Source: an uncultured Thalassolituus sp.
GTDB lineage: Bacteria > Pseudomonadota > Gammaproteobacteria > Pseudomonadales > Oceanobacteraceae
NCBI RefSeq assembly: GCF_950066645.1
Contig: NZ_CATMFB010000025.1
Location: 1-32,500, forward strand
DNA: 32,500 nt
Direction of reading: 5' to 3'
Position 1 is the stretch's first letter. The number at the start of each line of letters is the position of its first letter. Shown here one piece after another: positions 6,682-14,130 of this stretch. The notes under the pieces were generated by a model. That model ran no database searches and was not told where the DNA came from. It saw nothing but the letters and a program-made list of their open reading frames with translations. The position numbers were made by a program, and so were the translations under genes.

Positions 6682-9069
6682 ATGAGCTTCATGACAAACT
6701 TATTCAAATCCGGCGGCGATACCGATTCAAAAACCATCCGGGAAATGCAGTCCAAACTCGATGCCATCAGCAAAAGCCAGGCTGTGATTGAGTTTAATAT
6801 GGACGGTACCATTATTACCGCAAACGACAATTTTCAGGCAGCACTGGGCTATCGTCTGGATGAAATTCAGGGGCAGCACCACCGTATCTTTGTTGATCGT
6901 GATGAAGCGGCCTCGCGGGAATATCAGCAATTCTGGGATGATCTGAATCGTGGTCACTTTCAGCAGGCGGAATATAGACGGATCCGCAAGGACGGCAGCG
7001 ATATCTGGATTCAGGCGACATACAACCCCATCCTCGATGAAACGGGGCGCCCTTACAAAGTGGTGAAATTTGCATCTGATATTACCGAGCAGAAAAAGAA
7101 AGCTCGGGAGAATGCGATCAACGCCAATATTGCGAATGCTCTGAAGCTCTGTCAGGCAAATGTCATGCTGGCGGACAACGACATGAACATCATCTATATG
7201 AACGATGAAGTGACCGCCATGCTTGAGGCACGCGAAGCTGAGCTGAAGCAGGCGCTCCCTGACTTTAAAGTGAGCGAGCTGGTAGGCACAAACGTTGACG
7301 TATTTCATAAGCAGCCAGCGCACCAGCGAAAAATGATCGCAGGCCTGAAAGATCCCTATAAAACGCAGCTGAATGTAAATGGTCTGAGTTTTAATCTCAC
7401 CGCAACGCCCTGGTACGGTACCGATGGTGAACGTGTTGGTACGGTGGTTGAATGGGTAGACATTACTGATGAACTGAAGGCACAGGAAGAGGCAAAACGC
7501 CTTGCAGATGCCAATGCGCAGGTCAAGCAGGCGCTGGATGCGGTGTCTACCAGCGCTATGATTGCCGACACGGATGGCAACATCGTTTATATGAACGAAG
7601 CCGTAGAGAAAATGATGCGTGGTGTGGAGTCGGATCTGAAGAAAGCACTGCCATCGTTCGATGCGTCGAAACTGATGGGCGCAAATATTGATACCTTCCA
7701 CAAAAATCCTGCACATCAGCGCTCTATGCTGTCTGCTCTGAAAAGCACCTATAAAACACAGATTGAAGTGGGGGGCCGCACGTTCGGCTTAATCGCTAAC
7801 CCAGTATTTAACGAACAGAATGAACGACTGGGGACAATCGTTGAGTGGGCTGATCGCACTGCAGAAGTAAAAGCTGAAAGAGAAGTGGATGCGATTGTTG
7901 AAGCGGCTGCGGCAGGTGATCTGTCCCGCCGTATTGATACTGTCGGAAAAGAAGGCTTCTTCCTGAATCTTGCCGAAGGTCTTAACCGCCTGTTGGGCAT
8001 TGCGGATGATGTGGTCAACGACACTATCCGTATCTTTGATGCGCTTGCTCACGGTAATCTGACCCGTAAGATCGATACAGATTACATGGGGTCCTTCGGC
8101 AAACTGAAGCAGGATGCTAACTCCACCGTTGAGCGCCTGACCGAAGTCATGACCCGTATTCGTGAATCGGCCTCTACAGTTTCGACCGGCGCCAGTGAGA
8201 TTGCACAGGGGAACGCCGATCTCAGTAAGCGTACCGAGTCTCAGGCATCGAGTCTTGAAGAAACAGCATCCAGCATGGAAGAAATGACCAGCGCAGTTAA
8301 GCAGACCAGCGAGAACGCTGTTCACGCTAACGAGCTGGCAAATTCTGCACGCGGTAAAGCTCAGGAAGGCGGGCAGGTTGTCAGTAAAGCCGTTGGCGCG
8401 ATGGAAGAGATTAACCACGCCAGTAAAAAAATCTCCGACATTATTGGTGTCATCGATGAGATCGCGTTCCAGACCAACCTGCTGGCACTGAATGCTGCAG
8501 TAGAAGCTGCACGGGCCGGGGAACAGGGGCGTGGATTCGCGGTGGTTGCCGGAGAAGTACGTAATCTGGCTCAGCGCTCTGCCGCTGCAGCAAAAGAGAT
8601 CAAAGATCTGATTCGTGACAGTGTAGATAAAGTCGAAGCGGGCACTTCGCTGGTTAACGCTTCTGGTAAAACACTCTCTGAAATCATCGAAGCTGTCGAT
8701 CGCGTGTCGGCCATGATTCAGGAAATCAGCACGGCTGCGTCAGAACAGTCGTCTGGTATCGATCAGGTCAATAGCGCCGTTGCGCAGATGGATGAAATGA
8801 CACAGCAGAATGCGGCCCTGGTGGAAGAAGCCACCGCGGCGGGTGAAGCGATGGCAGGTCAGGCTCAGAGCATGACGCAACTGATGGAATTCTTCACCGT
8901 TGATGGCTTTGGTGGAGGCTCTTCACCCGCAGCGGTGATGAACTCTGCGCCAGTGGCTCCTGCCCCAAAGCCGGCAGCGGCGCCGAAGAAGGCGGCTCCA
9001 TCACCCTCTTCTGATGGTGACCAGGGTGGTTGGTCGGTCAGTTCTTCTGACGACTGGGAAGAATTCTGA
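6682..9069 (+). CDS. Soluble methyl-accepting chemotaxis protein with three PAS domains, Aer2-like, WEEF tail
   Basis: A 795 aa receptor with no membrane segment. PAS1 (about 27-137) is of a common PAS type with the GQHHR-FVD motif. PAS2 (about 152-262) and PAS3 (about 280-393) are clearly related copies; both carry D-x-FHK-x-PAHQR (His209/214 and His340/345) and VEW (Trp258, Trp389), features I associate with haem-binding PAS domains of the Aer2 family. HAMP-like segments with AAAGDLSRRID and ALAHGNLTRKID follow, then the kinase-control hairpin with the universal tip EIAFQTNLLALNAAVEAARAG. A flexible Ala/Pro-rich tail ends in WEEF, a CheR/CheB tether. Its placement between cheW and cheR makes it this set's dedicated receptor. 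Haem binding is inferred. Confidence 0.95.
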   Translation: MSFMTNLFKSGGDTDSKTIREMQSKLDAISKSQAVIEFNMDGTIITANDNFQAALGYRLDEIQGQHHRIFVDRDEAASREYQQFWDDLNRGHFQQAEYRRIRKDGSDIWIQATYNPILDETGRPYKVVKFASDITEQKKKARENAINANIANALKLCQANVMLADNDMNIIYMNDEVTAMLEAREAELKQALPDFKVSELVGTNVDVFHKQPAHQRKMIAGLKDPYKTQLNVNGLSFNLTATPWYGTDGERVGTVVEWVDITDELKAQEEAKRLADANAQVKQALDAVSTSAMIADTDGNIVYMNEAVEKMMRGVESDLKKALPSFDASKLMGANIDTFHKNPAHQRSMLSALKSTYKTQIEVGGRTFGLIANPVFNEQNERLGTIVEWADRTAEVKAEREVDAIVEAAAAGDLSRRIDTVGKEGFFLNLAEGLNRLLGIADDVVNDTIRIFDALAHGNLTRKIDTDYMGSFGKLKQDANSTVERLTEVMTRIRESASTVSTGASEIAQGNADLSKRTESQASSLEETASSMEEMTSAVKQTSENAVHANELANSARGKAQEGGQVVSKAVGAMEEINHASKKISDIIGVIDEIAFQTNLLALNAAVEAARAGEQGRGFAVVAGEVRNLAQRSAAAAKEIKDLIRDSVDKVEAGTSLVNASGKTLSEIIEAVDRVSAMIQEISTAASEQSSGIDQVNSAVAQMDEMTQQNAALVEEATAAGEAMAGQAQSMTQLMEFFTVDGFGGGSSPAAVMNSAPVAPAPKPAAAPKKAAPSPSSDGDQGGWSVSSSDDWEEF

Positions 9070-9085
9070 CCGGAGCGATCAGCTT

Positions 9086-9931
9086 ATGGGTGCATCTGCA
9101 GCGCCACTGCTGGGAGATGATAAGGAATTCCTGATGACAGCCGGCGATTTCGATGAGATCGCCGAGCTTGCCCTCAAGCATACCGGTATCGTCCTGGGGC
9201 GGCATAAGGCAAATATGGTGTACGGGCGTATTGCCCGTCGCCTGCGCCAGTTGGGGTATCAGTGCTTCGCTGATTATCTCAAATTCCTGCGGGAGAACTT
9301 CTCTCAGGAATCGACAAATTTCATTAACCTGATCACAACAAACCTGACCTCTTTTTATCGTGAGCCTCATCATTTTGAGTATCTGGAAAAAACGGTCATT
9401 CCCGATCTGAAGCAGAAATCTGACCGTAAGGTACGGATATGGTCTTCCGGGTGCTCTATCGGTCAGGAGGCATACACCATTGCTTTCTGTCTCGGAAAGG
9501 CAGCGTTTCCATCTTCCTGGGATGTAAAAATACTGGCAACAGATCTTGATTCTAACGTTCTTGATAAGGGGCGGGCAGGGATTTATCCGGCAGACAGTGC
9601 GAGCTCAGTACCGCAGGATGTGTTCCAGTCTTATCTGATGCGCAGCAAAGATCAGAAGAATATCCGTGTTAAGGATTCAATGCGGAATCTGGTGCATTTT
9701 AAACGTTTGAATCTGTTAGAGCAGTGGCCAATGAAAGGGCAGTTTGACGTGATTTTCTGCCGCAATGTCGTGATTTACTTTAATCGTGATACGCAGAAAA
9801 AACTGTTCAACCGCTATGCAGATTTTCTGCCCGTCGGGGGGCATCTGTTTATCGGTCACTCGGAGTCTCTGAATGGTCTGACAGATCGTTTTGAGTCTGT
9901 AGGAAACACCATCTACCGAAAAAAATACTGA
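9086..9931 (+). CDS. cheR: Chemoreceptor methyltransferase CheR
   Basis: CheR methylates receptor glutamates using S-adenosylmethionine. The N-terminal helical domain contains HKANMVYGRIARRLRQLG; the catalytic domain contains VRIWSSGCSIGQEAYTIA (SAM-binding loop), ILATDLDSNVL, and FDVIFCRNVVIYF. Start choice is uncertain: ATG 9086 has GGAG ten bases before it and gives 281 aa, a normal length; ATG 9134 has a better AAGGA at seven bases and gives 265 aa. The 9014 ATG inside the receptor gene is unlikely. The neighbouring receptor ends in a WEEF pentapeptide-type tail, which fits a CheR with a tail-binding beta subdomain. Confidence 0.95.
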   Translation: MGASAAPLLGDDKEFLMTAGDFDEIAELALKHTGIVLGRHKANMVYGRIARRLRQLGYQCFADYLKFLRENFSQESTNFINLITTNLTSFYREPHHFEYLEKTVIPDLKQKSDRKVRIWSSGCSIGQEAYTIAFCLGKAAFPSSWDVKILATDLDSNVLDKGRAGIYPADSASSVPQDVFQSYLMRSKDQKNIRVKDSMRNLVHFKRLNLLEQWPMKGQFDVIFCRNVVIYFNRDTQKKLFNRYADFLPVGGHLFIGHSESLNGLTDRFESVGNTIYRKKY

Positions 9932-9941
9932 GGAGCCAGGC

Positions 9942-10589
9942 ATGTTGCATACCAAACCCCCGCAGCCCAAGGCTCCCAAAGGCTTTGAACATGTGGCCCG
10001 CTACTGGGATGCAGTTCACGGTACCTGGGCCGCCAAAATTCTTCCCGGAGAATTCTATGTTTCTACCCATGGCGAGATGATTGTTACTGTGCTCGGGTCC
10101 TGTATCGCAGCCTGCATACGCGATAAGAAACTGGGCATAGGTGGTATGAATCATTTTATGTTGCCTGAAGCGAACGAGCATTCCAGCGAAGTCTGGGGGA
10201 CCAACCCCGCGGCGCAGGAATCTCGTTACGGTAACTGGGCAATGGAATATCTGATTAATGAGATACTTAAGCGCGGTGGTCGCCGGGAAAACCTTGAGGT
10301 GAAAATCTTTGGCGGTGGTCAGATGATTGCTTCGATGAGTGATATCGGCCAGCGTAATATTCTCTTCGTCTATAACTACCTGCAGAACGAAGGGCTCAAG
10401 ATAGAATCTGCCGATGTCGGTGATATTTATGCTCGCAAGGTGCTTTATTTCCCGGATACCGGGTCAGTAAAAATGCGCCGTATCACTAACGTACGTAACA
10501 ACACTCTGATGAAACGTGAAACTGAATACCGTCAACAGGTGGCTACGGAAGACACCGACCAGTCTCAGGGCGGAGTGGATCTCTTCTGA
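9942..10589 (+). CDS. cheD: Chemoreceptor glutamine deamidase CheD
   Basis: CheD deamidates receptor glutamines and in some bacteria tunes CheA activity. The 215 aa protein has the catalytic cysteine in VLGSCIAACI (Cys54) and the catalytic histidine in GGMNHFMLPE (His71); their spacing of 17 matches the Cys27/His44 spacing of Thermotoga CheD. KIFGGGQMIASMSDIGQRN is the other conserved block. About 30 extra N-terminal residues and a polar C-terminal tail make it longer than minimal CheD. It sits between cheR and cheB, eleven bases after cheR. Confidence 0.95.
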   Translation: MLHTKPPQPKAPKGFEHVARYWDAVHGTWAAKILPGEFYVSTHGEMIVTVLGSCIAACIRDKKLGIGGMNHFMLPEANEHSSEVWGTNPAAQESRYGNWAMEYLINEILKRGGRRENLEVKIFGGGQMIASMSDIGQRNILFVYNYLQNEGLKIESADVGDIYARKVLYFPDTGSVKMRRITNVRNNTLMKRETEYRQQVATEDTDQSQGGVDLF

Positions 10590-10600
10590 GAGAAAAAATT

Positions 10601-11644
10601 ATGAAAAAAATACGGGTTATCGTCATCGACGATTCAGCATTGATCAGAAAAATGCTGAAGGAAGTCTTTGATGCTACCGAAGATATCGAGGTGGTTGCCG
10701 TCGCCAATGATCCGATCATAGCGCGCGACAAAATTAAGCAACTGAACCCTGATGTTCTGACACTCGATGTTGAAATGCCAAAAATGGATGGGCTGCAGTT
10801 TCTGAGTAACCTGATGCGATTGCGCCCGATGCCGGTCGTGATGGTGTCGACGCTCACGGAGAAAGGAGCGCCGGAAACCTTTGAAGCGCTGGAGATGGGA
10901 GCAGTCGATTACATCTGTAAACCGCAGGCGAAGTCTGAGGACGAGTTTTTACAGTTTGCCCGGGCATTGTGCGACAAAGTGCGTATTGCAGCGCGTGCAA
11001 AAGTGCAGCCGGTCGATTCGCGCAGGAAGTCAGCGTCAAGGGTGATCACCCGGGAGAAAATAGAAAATTATCGCCGGATTGTCGCCATTGGTTCATCCAC
11101 TGGTGGAACGGAGGCGATTGCCGATGTGCTCGCTGGTTTGCCAGTGAACTGCCCACCGATTGTGATTACTCAGCATATCCCTGAAGTTTTCAGTGCCTCC
11201 TTGGCGAAGCGCCTGAATAACCGGTATCCGATGGAGGTACTTGAAGCCGCAGATAACATGGAAGTCTGCACCGGGCGTGTGATCATTGCTCAGGGTGGGA
11301 AACATCTGCGTTTTGTTAAGCGCGGGGATAAGCTGTTTACGATGATCGACGATGGCCCAAAGCAGAACCTGCATAAACCCTCGGTGGAAGTAATGTTCGA
11401 GTCACTGGCTCAGACGGTGGGCGGCAGACATCTGGTGGCAGCCATGTTGACTGGAATGGGAGCAGACGGAGCCAGTGCGATGAAGGCACTGCACGATGCC
11501 GGCGCTATCACGCTGGCGCAGGATGAGGCGACCTGTGTGGTCTATGGAATGCCAAAAGCCGCCTGGGAGCTGGGTGCGGTGGATCAGCTTATGCCCTTGC
11601 GCGGAATCGCCGAAGAATTGGTGAAGAGCGCGAGAAAAGCCTGA
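10601..11644 (+). CDS. cheB: Chemotaxis methylesterase/response regulator CheB of the inserted set
   Basis: CheB removes receptor methyl groups when phosphorylated by CheA. The receiver domain carries Asp56 in LTLDVEMPKMDG. The methylesterase domain carries the catalytic triad: Ser166 in GSSTGGTEA, His192 in ITQHIPEVF and Asp289 in LTGMGADGA. The 347 aa length is usual. It follows cheD by eleven bases and closes the chemosensory set. A second, more diverged CheB is at 30056. Confidence 0.97.
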   Translation: MKKIRVIVIDDSALIRKMLKEVFDATEDIEVVAVANDPIIARDKIKQLNPDVLTLDVEMPKMDGLQFLSNLMRLRPMPVVMVSTLTEKGAPETFEALEMGAVDYICKPQAKSEDEFLQFARALCDKVRIAARAKVQPVDSRRKSASRVITREKIENYRRIVAIGSSTGGTEAIADVLAGLPVNCPPIVITQHIPEVFSASLAKRLNNRYPMEVLEAADNMEVCTGRVIIAQGGKHLRFVKRGDKLFTMIDDGPKQNLHKPSVEVMFESLAQTVGGRHLVAAMLTGMGADGASAMKALHDAGAITLAQDEATCVVYGMPKAAWELGAVDQLMPLRGIAEELVKSARKA

Positions 11645-11693
11645 AATCTGTGCTAAACCTAATGGAAGTAAAACAAATTTTGGAGATCAATCA

Positions 11694-11996
11694 ATGTCGG
11701 TAAATGCTTCTCTGGGAAATGACGGTCGCGAGCTGGTTATCCGCGTCGATGGCCGTTTTGATTTCAGTGCGCATCAGGAGTTCCGCGATGCTTACGAGCA
11801 CAGAAATGGTGTGGCAGCCTATACGGTTGATCTGGGTGGGGCAACCTATCTGGACAGCTCGGCGCTGGGCATGCTGCTTCTGCTCCGTGATCACGCGGGC
11901 GGCGACAGCTCTGAGATCCGCATCACCAACTGCAATGATGATGTGAAGAAGATTCTTACGATTTCGAATTTTGAGCAGCTTTTCACCATTCAATAA
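11694..11996 (+). CDS. hsbA: HsbA-like anti-sigma-factor antagonist (STAS)
   Basis: A 100 aa STAS domain with the loop YLDSSALGML; Ser56 occupies the phosphoacceptor position (D-S-S). It is 11 bases before a REC-PP2C-kinase gene and followed by an Hpt gene, the same three partners as Pseudomonas HsbA, HsbR and HptB (there in the order hptB-hsbR-hsbA or the reverse). In P. aeruginosa, HsbA binds the anti-sigma factor FlgM or the diguanylate cyclase HsbD depending on its phosphorylation. The ribosome site TTGGAG is clear. The family call is strong; the exact partners in this organism are inferred. Confidence 0.88.
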   Translation: MSVNASLGNDGRELVIRVDGRFDFSAHQEFRDAYEHRNGVAAYTVDLGGATYLDSSALGMLLLLRDHAGGDSSEIRITNCNDDVKKILTISNFEQLFTIQ

Positions 11997-12007
11997 GAAT
12001 CCTGTCC

Positions 12008-13720
12008 ATGTCAGATTACAGGGTCCTGATCGCTGACGATAACAGCGTCGACCGAAAAGTCCTTTCACGCGTTGTACGCAATCAGGGCAACGAAGTGATT
12101 GAAGTGTCCAACGGCTTTGAAGCCGTTGATGCCTTCCGGGAGCATCGTCCCGATATCGTTCTGATGGATGTCATGATGCCCGGCCTCAACGGAAAAGAGG
12201 CCACCCGGCAGATAAAGGAAATCTCCGGAGAAGACTTCATTCCTGTGATCTTTCTGACATCTCTGTCCGATGCCCAGAGCCTGGCAGACTGTCTGGAATC
12301 CGGTGGCGACGACTTTCTCACAAAGCCTTATAACCACATCGTACTTCAGGCGAAGATCTCGTCATTCCGGCGTATGTCGGATATGCACAGAATTCTGCTG
12401 GAGCAACGCAACGAGATCCGTCTGGCTAACCGCCACATGTTGCAGGAGCAGCAGGTAGCGAAAGCGGTTTACGATAATGTTGCACACGCGGGCTGCCTGA
12501 GCGCCTCGAATATCCGCTATATGCTTTCTCCGCTGGCGGTATTCAATGGTGATGTCCTGCTGGCCGCGCGTAAGCCATCGGGAGGAATGCACCTCCTGCT
12601 TGGCGATTTTACGGGCCACGGCCTGCCTGCCGCCATCGGTGCGATGCCGATGGCCGATATCTTTTACGGAATGACCGCTAAAGGTTTTGGCCTGAGGGAT
12701 GTTCTGCGGGAAATCAACCTGAAGCTGAAGAGTATTCTGCCGGTGGGCTTTTTCTGCTGTTCGGCTGCCGTTGATCTTGCACTGGATCGCAAAGCGGTGT
12801 CGGTCTGGATGGGTGGGGTGCCTGACTGCTATCTGCTCAGGGCAGATGGTTCAGCGATTGAAACTCTCTCATCGCGTCACCTTCCCCTCGGTGTACTGGG
12901 CGGTGATAAGTTTAATGATCAGATGATCGAACTGCCGATGAACGAAGGAGACCGCCTGTTTTTATGGTCTGATGGCATCATCGAGTCGCGCAACGTCGAG
13001 GGCGAAATGTTCGGTCAGGAACGGCTGATTGATATTTTTCATGCGGCAAAGGCCCCTGAAGATGTTTTTCCGGATATACAGATGAAAGTGACCGAGTTTA
13101 TTGGTGATAGTGAACGCGATGACGATACGACCATACTGGAAGTTGTGATGGCAGACGCAGATGTGCAGGACGAAGACGTGGTCAGCACTAAGTCTTCCAC
13201 CGGCAGTGGACCGATAGACTGGTGCCTGGAATACCGCCTTGATGCGTCCAGCCTGAAAAACTTTAATCCGGTTCCGTTGCTCAATCACATCATGATGGAA
13301 GTGCCTGGCCTCCGAGCTATGGGTGGGCAGTTGCATACGGTGATGGCCGAATTGTTTTCTAATGCGTTCGAGCACGGAGTTCTGGGCCTTGATTCTGGCC
13401 TGAAAAGCTCGGCTGACGGCTTTATGGAATATTACCGTCTCAGAGAGGAGCGACTGGCGTCACTGAGCGACGGCTATGTCGTGATCGTCCTTGACCACAG
13501 AGGGAATGGCCTTGAGGGTGACCTGACAATTACACTCAAAGACAGTGGGCCGGGGTTTGACTATTCGGAATTGAATCGAATGACCGCCGATCAGAGTCAG
13601 CTTTCCGGGCGGGGCATACCTCTTCTTAAGCGCATCTGTCGTTCACTTGAGTACAAAGGCGCTGGAAATCACGTTGAGGCCGTGATTCACTGGCCACAGG
13701 AACAGGATCAGCAGGTATGA
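12008..13720 (+). CDS. hsbR: HsbR-like response regulator: receiver, PP2C phosphatase and anti-sigma-type kinase domain
   Basis: A 570 aa three-domain switch. The receiver (1-125) has Asp54 in IVLMDVMMPGLNG and Lys106 in FLTKPYN. A helical linker leads to a SpoIIE-type PP2C phosphatase (about 170-380) with metal-binding motifs GDVLLA (Asp182), GDFTGHG (Asp200), WSDGIIE (Asp322) and RDDDTT. The C-terminal HATPase_c domain (about 420-565) has N box ELFSNAFEHG and G1 box DSGPGF. In Pseudomonas HsbR, phosphorylation by HptB switches between dephosphorylating and phosphorylating HsbA. All catalytic residues I can check are present, so both activities look intact. The stop overlaps hptB. Confidence 0.93.
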   Translation: MSDYRVLIADDNSVDRKVLSRVVRNQGNEVIEVSNGFEAVDAFREHRPDIVLMDVMMPGLNGKEATRQIKEISGEDFIPVIFLTSLSDAQSLADCLESGGDDFLTKPYNHIVLQAKISSFRRMSDMHRILLEQRNEIRLANRHMLQEQQVAKAVYDNVAHAGCLSASNIRYMLSPLAVFNGDVLLAARKPSGGMHLLLGDFTGHGLPAAIGAMPMADIFYGMTAKGFGLRDVLREINLKLKSILPVGFFCCSAAVDLALDRKAVSVWMGGVPDCYLLRADGSAIETLSSRHLPLGVLGGDKFNDQMIELPMNEGDRLFLWSDGIIESRNVEGEMFGQERLIDIFHAAKAPEDVFPDIQMKVTEFIGDSERDDDTTILEVVMADADVQDEDVVSTKSSTGSGPIDWCLEYRLDASSLKNFNPVPLLNHIMMEVPGLRAMGGQLHTVMAELFSNAFEHGVLGLDSGLKSSADGFMEYYRLREERLASLSDGYVVIVLDHRGNGLEGDLTITLKDSGPGFDYSELNRMTADQSQLSGRGIPLLKRICRSLEYKGAGNHVEAVIHWPQEQDQQV

Positions 13721-14052
13721 CAATGCTCGACCTCGAAGCACTGGATGTGCTCAGAGACGTAATGGAAGATGAATACGAGTCGCTCGTACATCTCTATGTG
13801 CGGGACAGTGATGGCCGTTTCAGCCAGATGCGGGATGCTGCGGCAGCAGGAAATGCTGAACAACTCCGTCATATTGTGCACAGCTTTAAAGGCGCCAGTG
13901 GCAATATCTGTGCGCCGTCACTTGCTGCACGAGCGCAGAGCCTGGAAGATGCGGCAAGAGCAGGAGGGGCGGAAGCGCTGCTCGACGATATTTCTCTTCT
14001 GGAACAGGACTATCTGCAGGTGCGTGAAGCCCTGATAGCGACCCTGAGCTGA
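13717..14052 (+). CDS. hptB: HptB-like histidine phosphotransfer protein
   Basis: A 111 aa stand-alone Hpt domain, a four-helix phosphocarrier. The phosphoacceptor is His55 in HSFKGASGNI. The start ATG overlaps the hsbR stop in ATGA, with another ATG two codons on at 13723. HptB in Pseudomonas receives phosphate from hybrid sensor kinases (such as RetS, PA1611 and others) and passes it to HsbR. No hybrid kinase is encoded in this window, so its donors are elsewhere. Position directly after hsbR and before fliK supports the assignment. Confidence 0.88.
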   Translation: MTMLDLEALDVLRDVMEDEYESLVHLYVRDSDGRFSQMRDAAAAGNAEQLRHIVHSFKGASGNICAPSLAARAQSLEDAARAGGAEALLDDISLLEQDYLQVREALIATLS

Positions 14053-14056
14053 TTGT

Positions 14057-14073
14057 CTTTCATCTCCTGAAAG
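14057..14073. repeat. Inverted repeat upstream of the fliK promoter
   Basis: CTTTCA and TGAAAG form a perfect 6-bp inverted repeat with a 5-base centre. Its midpoint is about 16 bases before the -24 GG of the sigma-54 promoter. A short T-rich run (TAATTTT) follows, so a weak terminator for hptB is an alternative to an operator. It does not match the FleQ box. Confidence 0.4.
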
Positions 14074-14079
14074 TAATTT

Positions 14080-14095
14080 TGGCCCGACCTTTGCG
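14080..14095 (+). promoter_or_regulatory. Probable sigma-54 promoter of fliK
   Basis: TGGCCC-GACCT-TTGCG matches the sigma-54 -24/-12 pattern TGGCAC-N5-TTGCA with the invariant GG (14081-14082) and GC (14093-14094) exactly ten bases apart. Transcription would start near 14106, leaving about 25 bases to the fliK ATG, which has its own AGGAG ribosome site. Flagellar middle genes of Pseudomonas and Vibrio commonly use sigma-54 with FleQ or FleR. Confidence 0.7.
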
Positions 14096-14130
14096 TTATA
14101 CCCGGTAACCCGAACAGACAGGAGACCGGG

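Noticed and set aside
9014-9085. Longer CheR starting at ATG 9014
   Set aside because: It would overlap the receptor's essential C-terminal tail by 56 bases and has no ribosome site; 9086 or 9134 are better starts.
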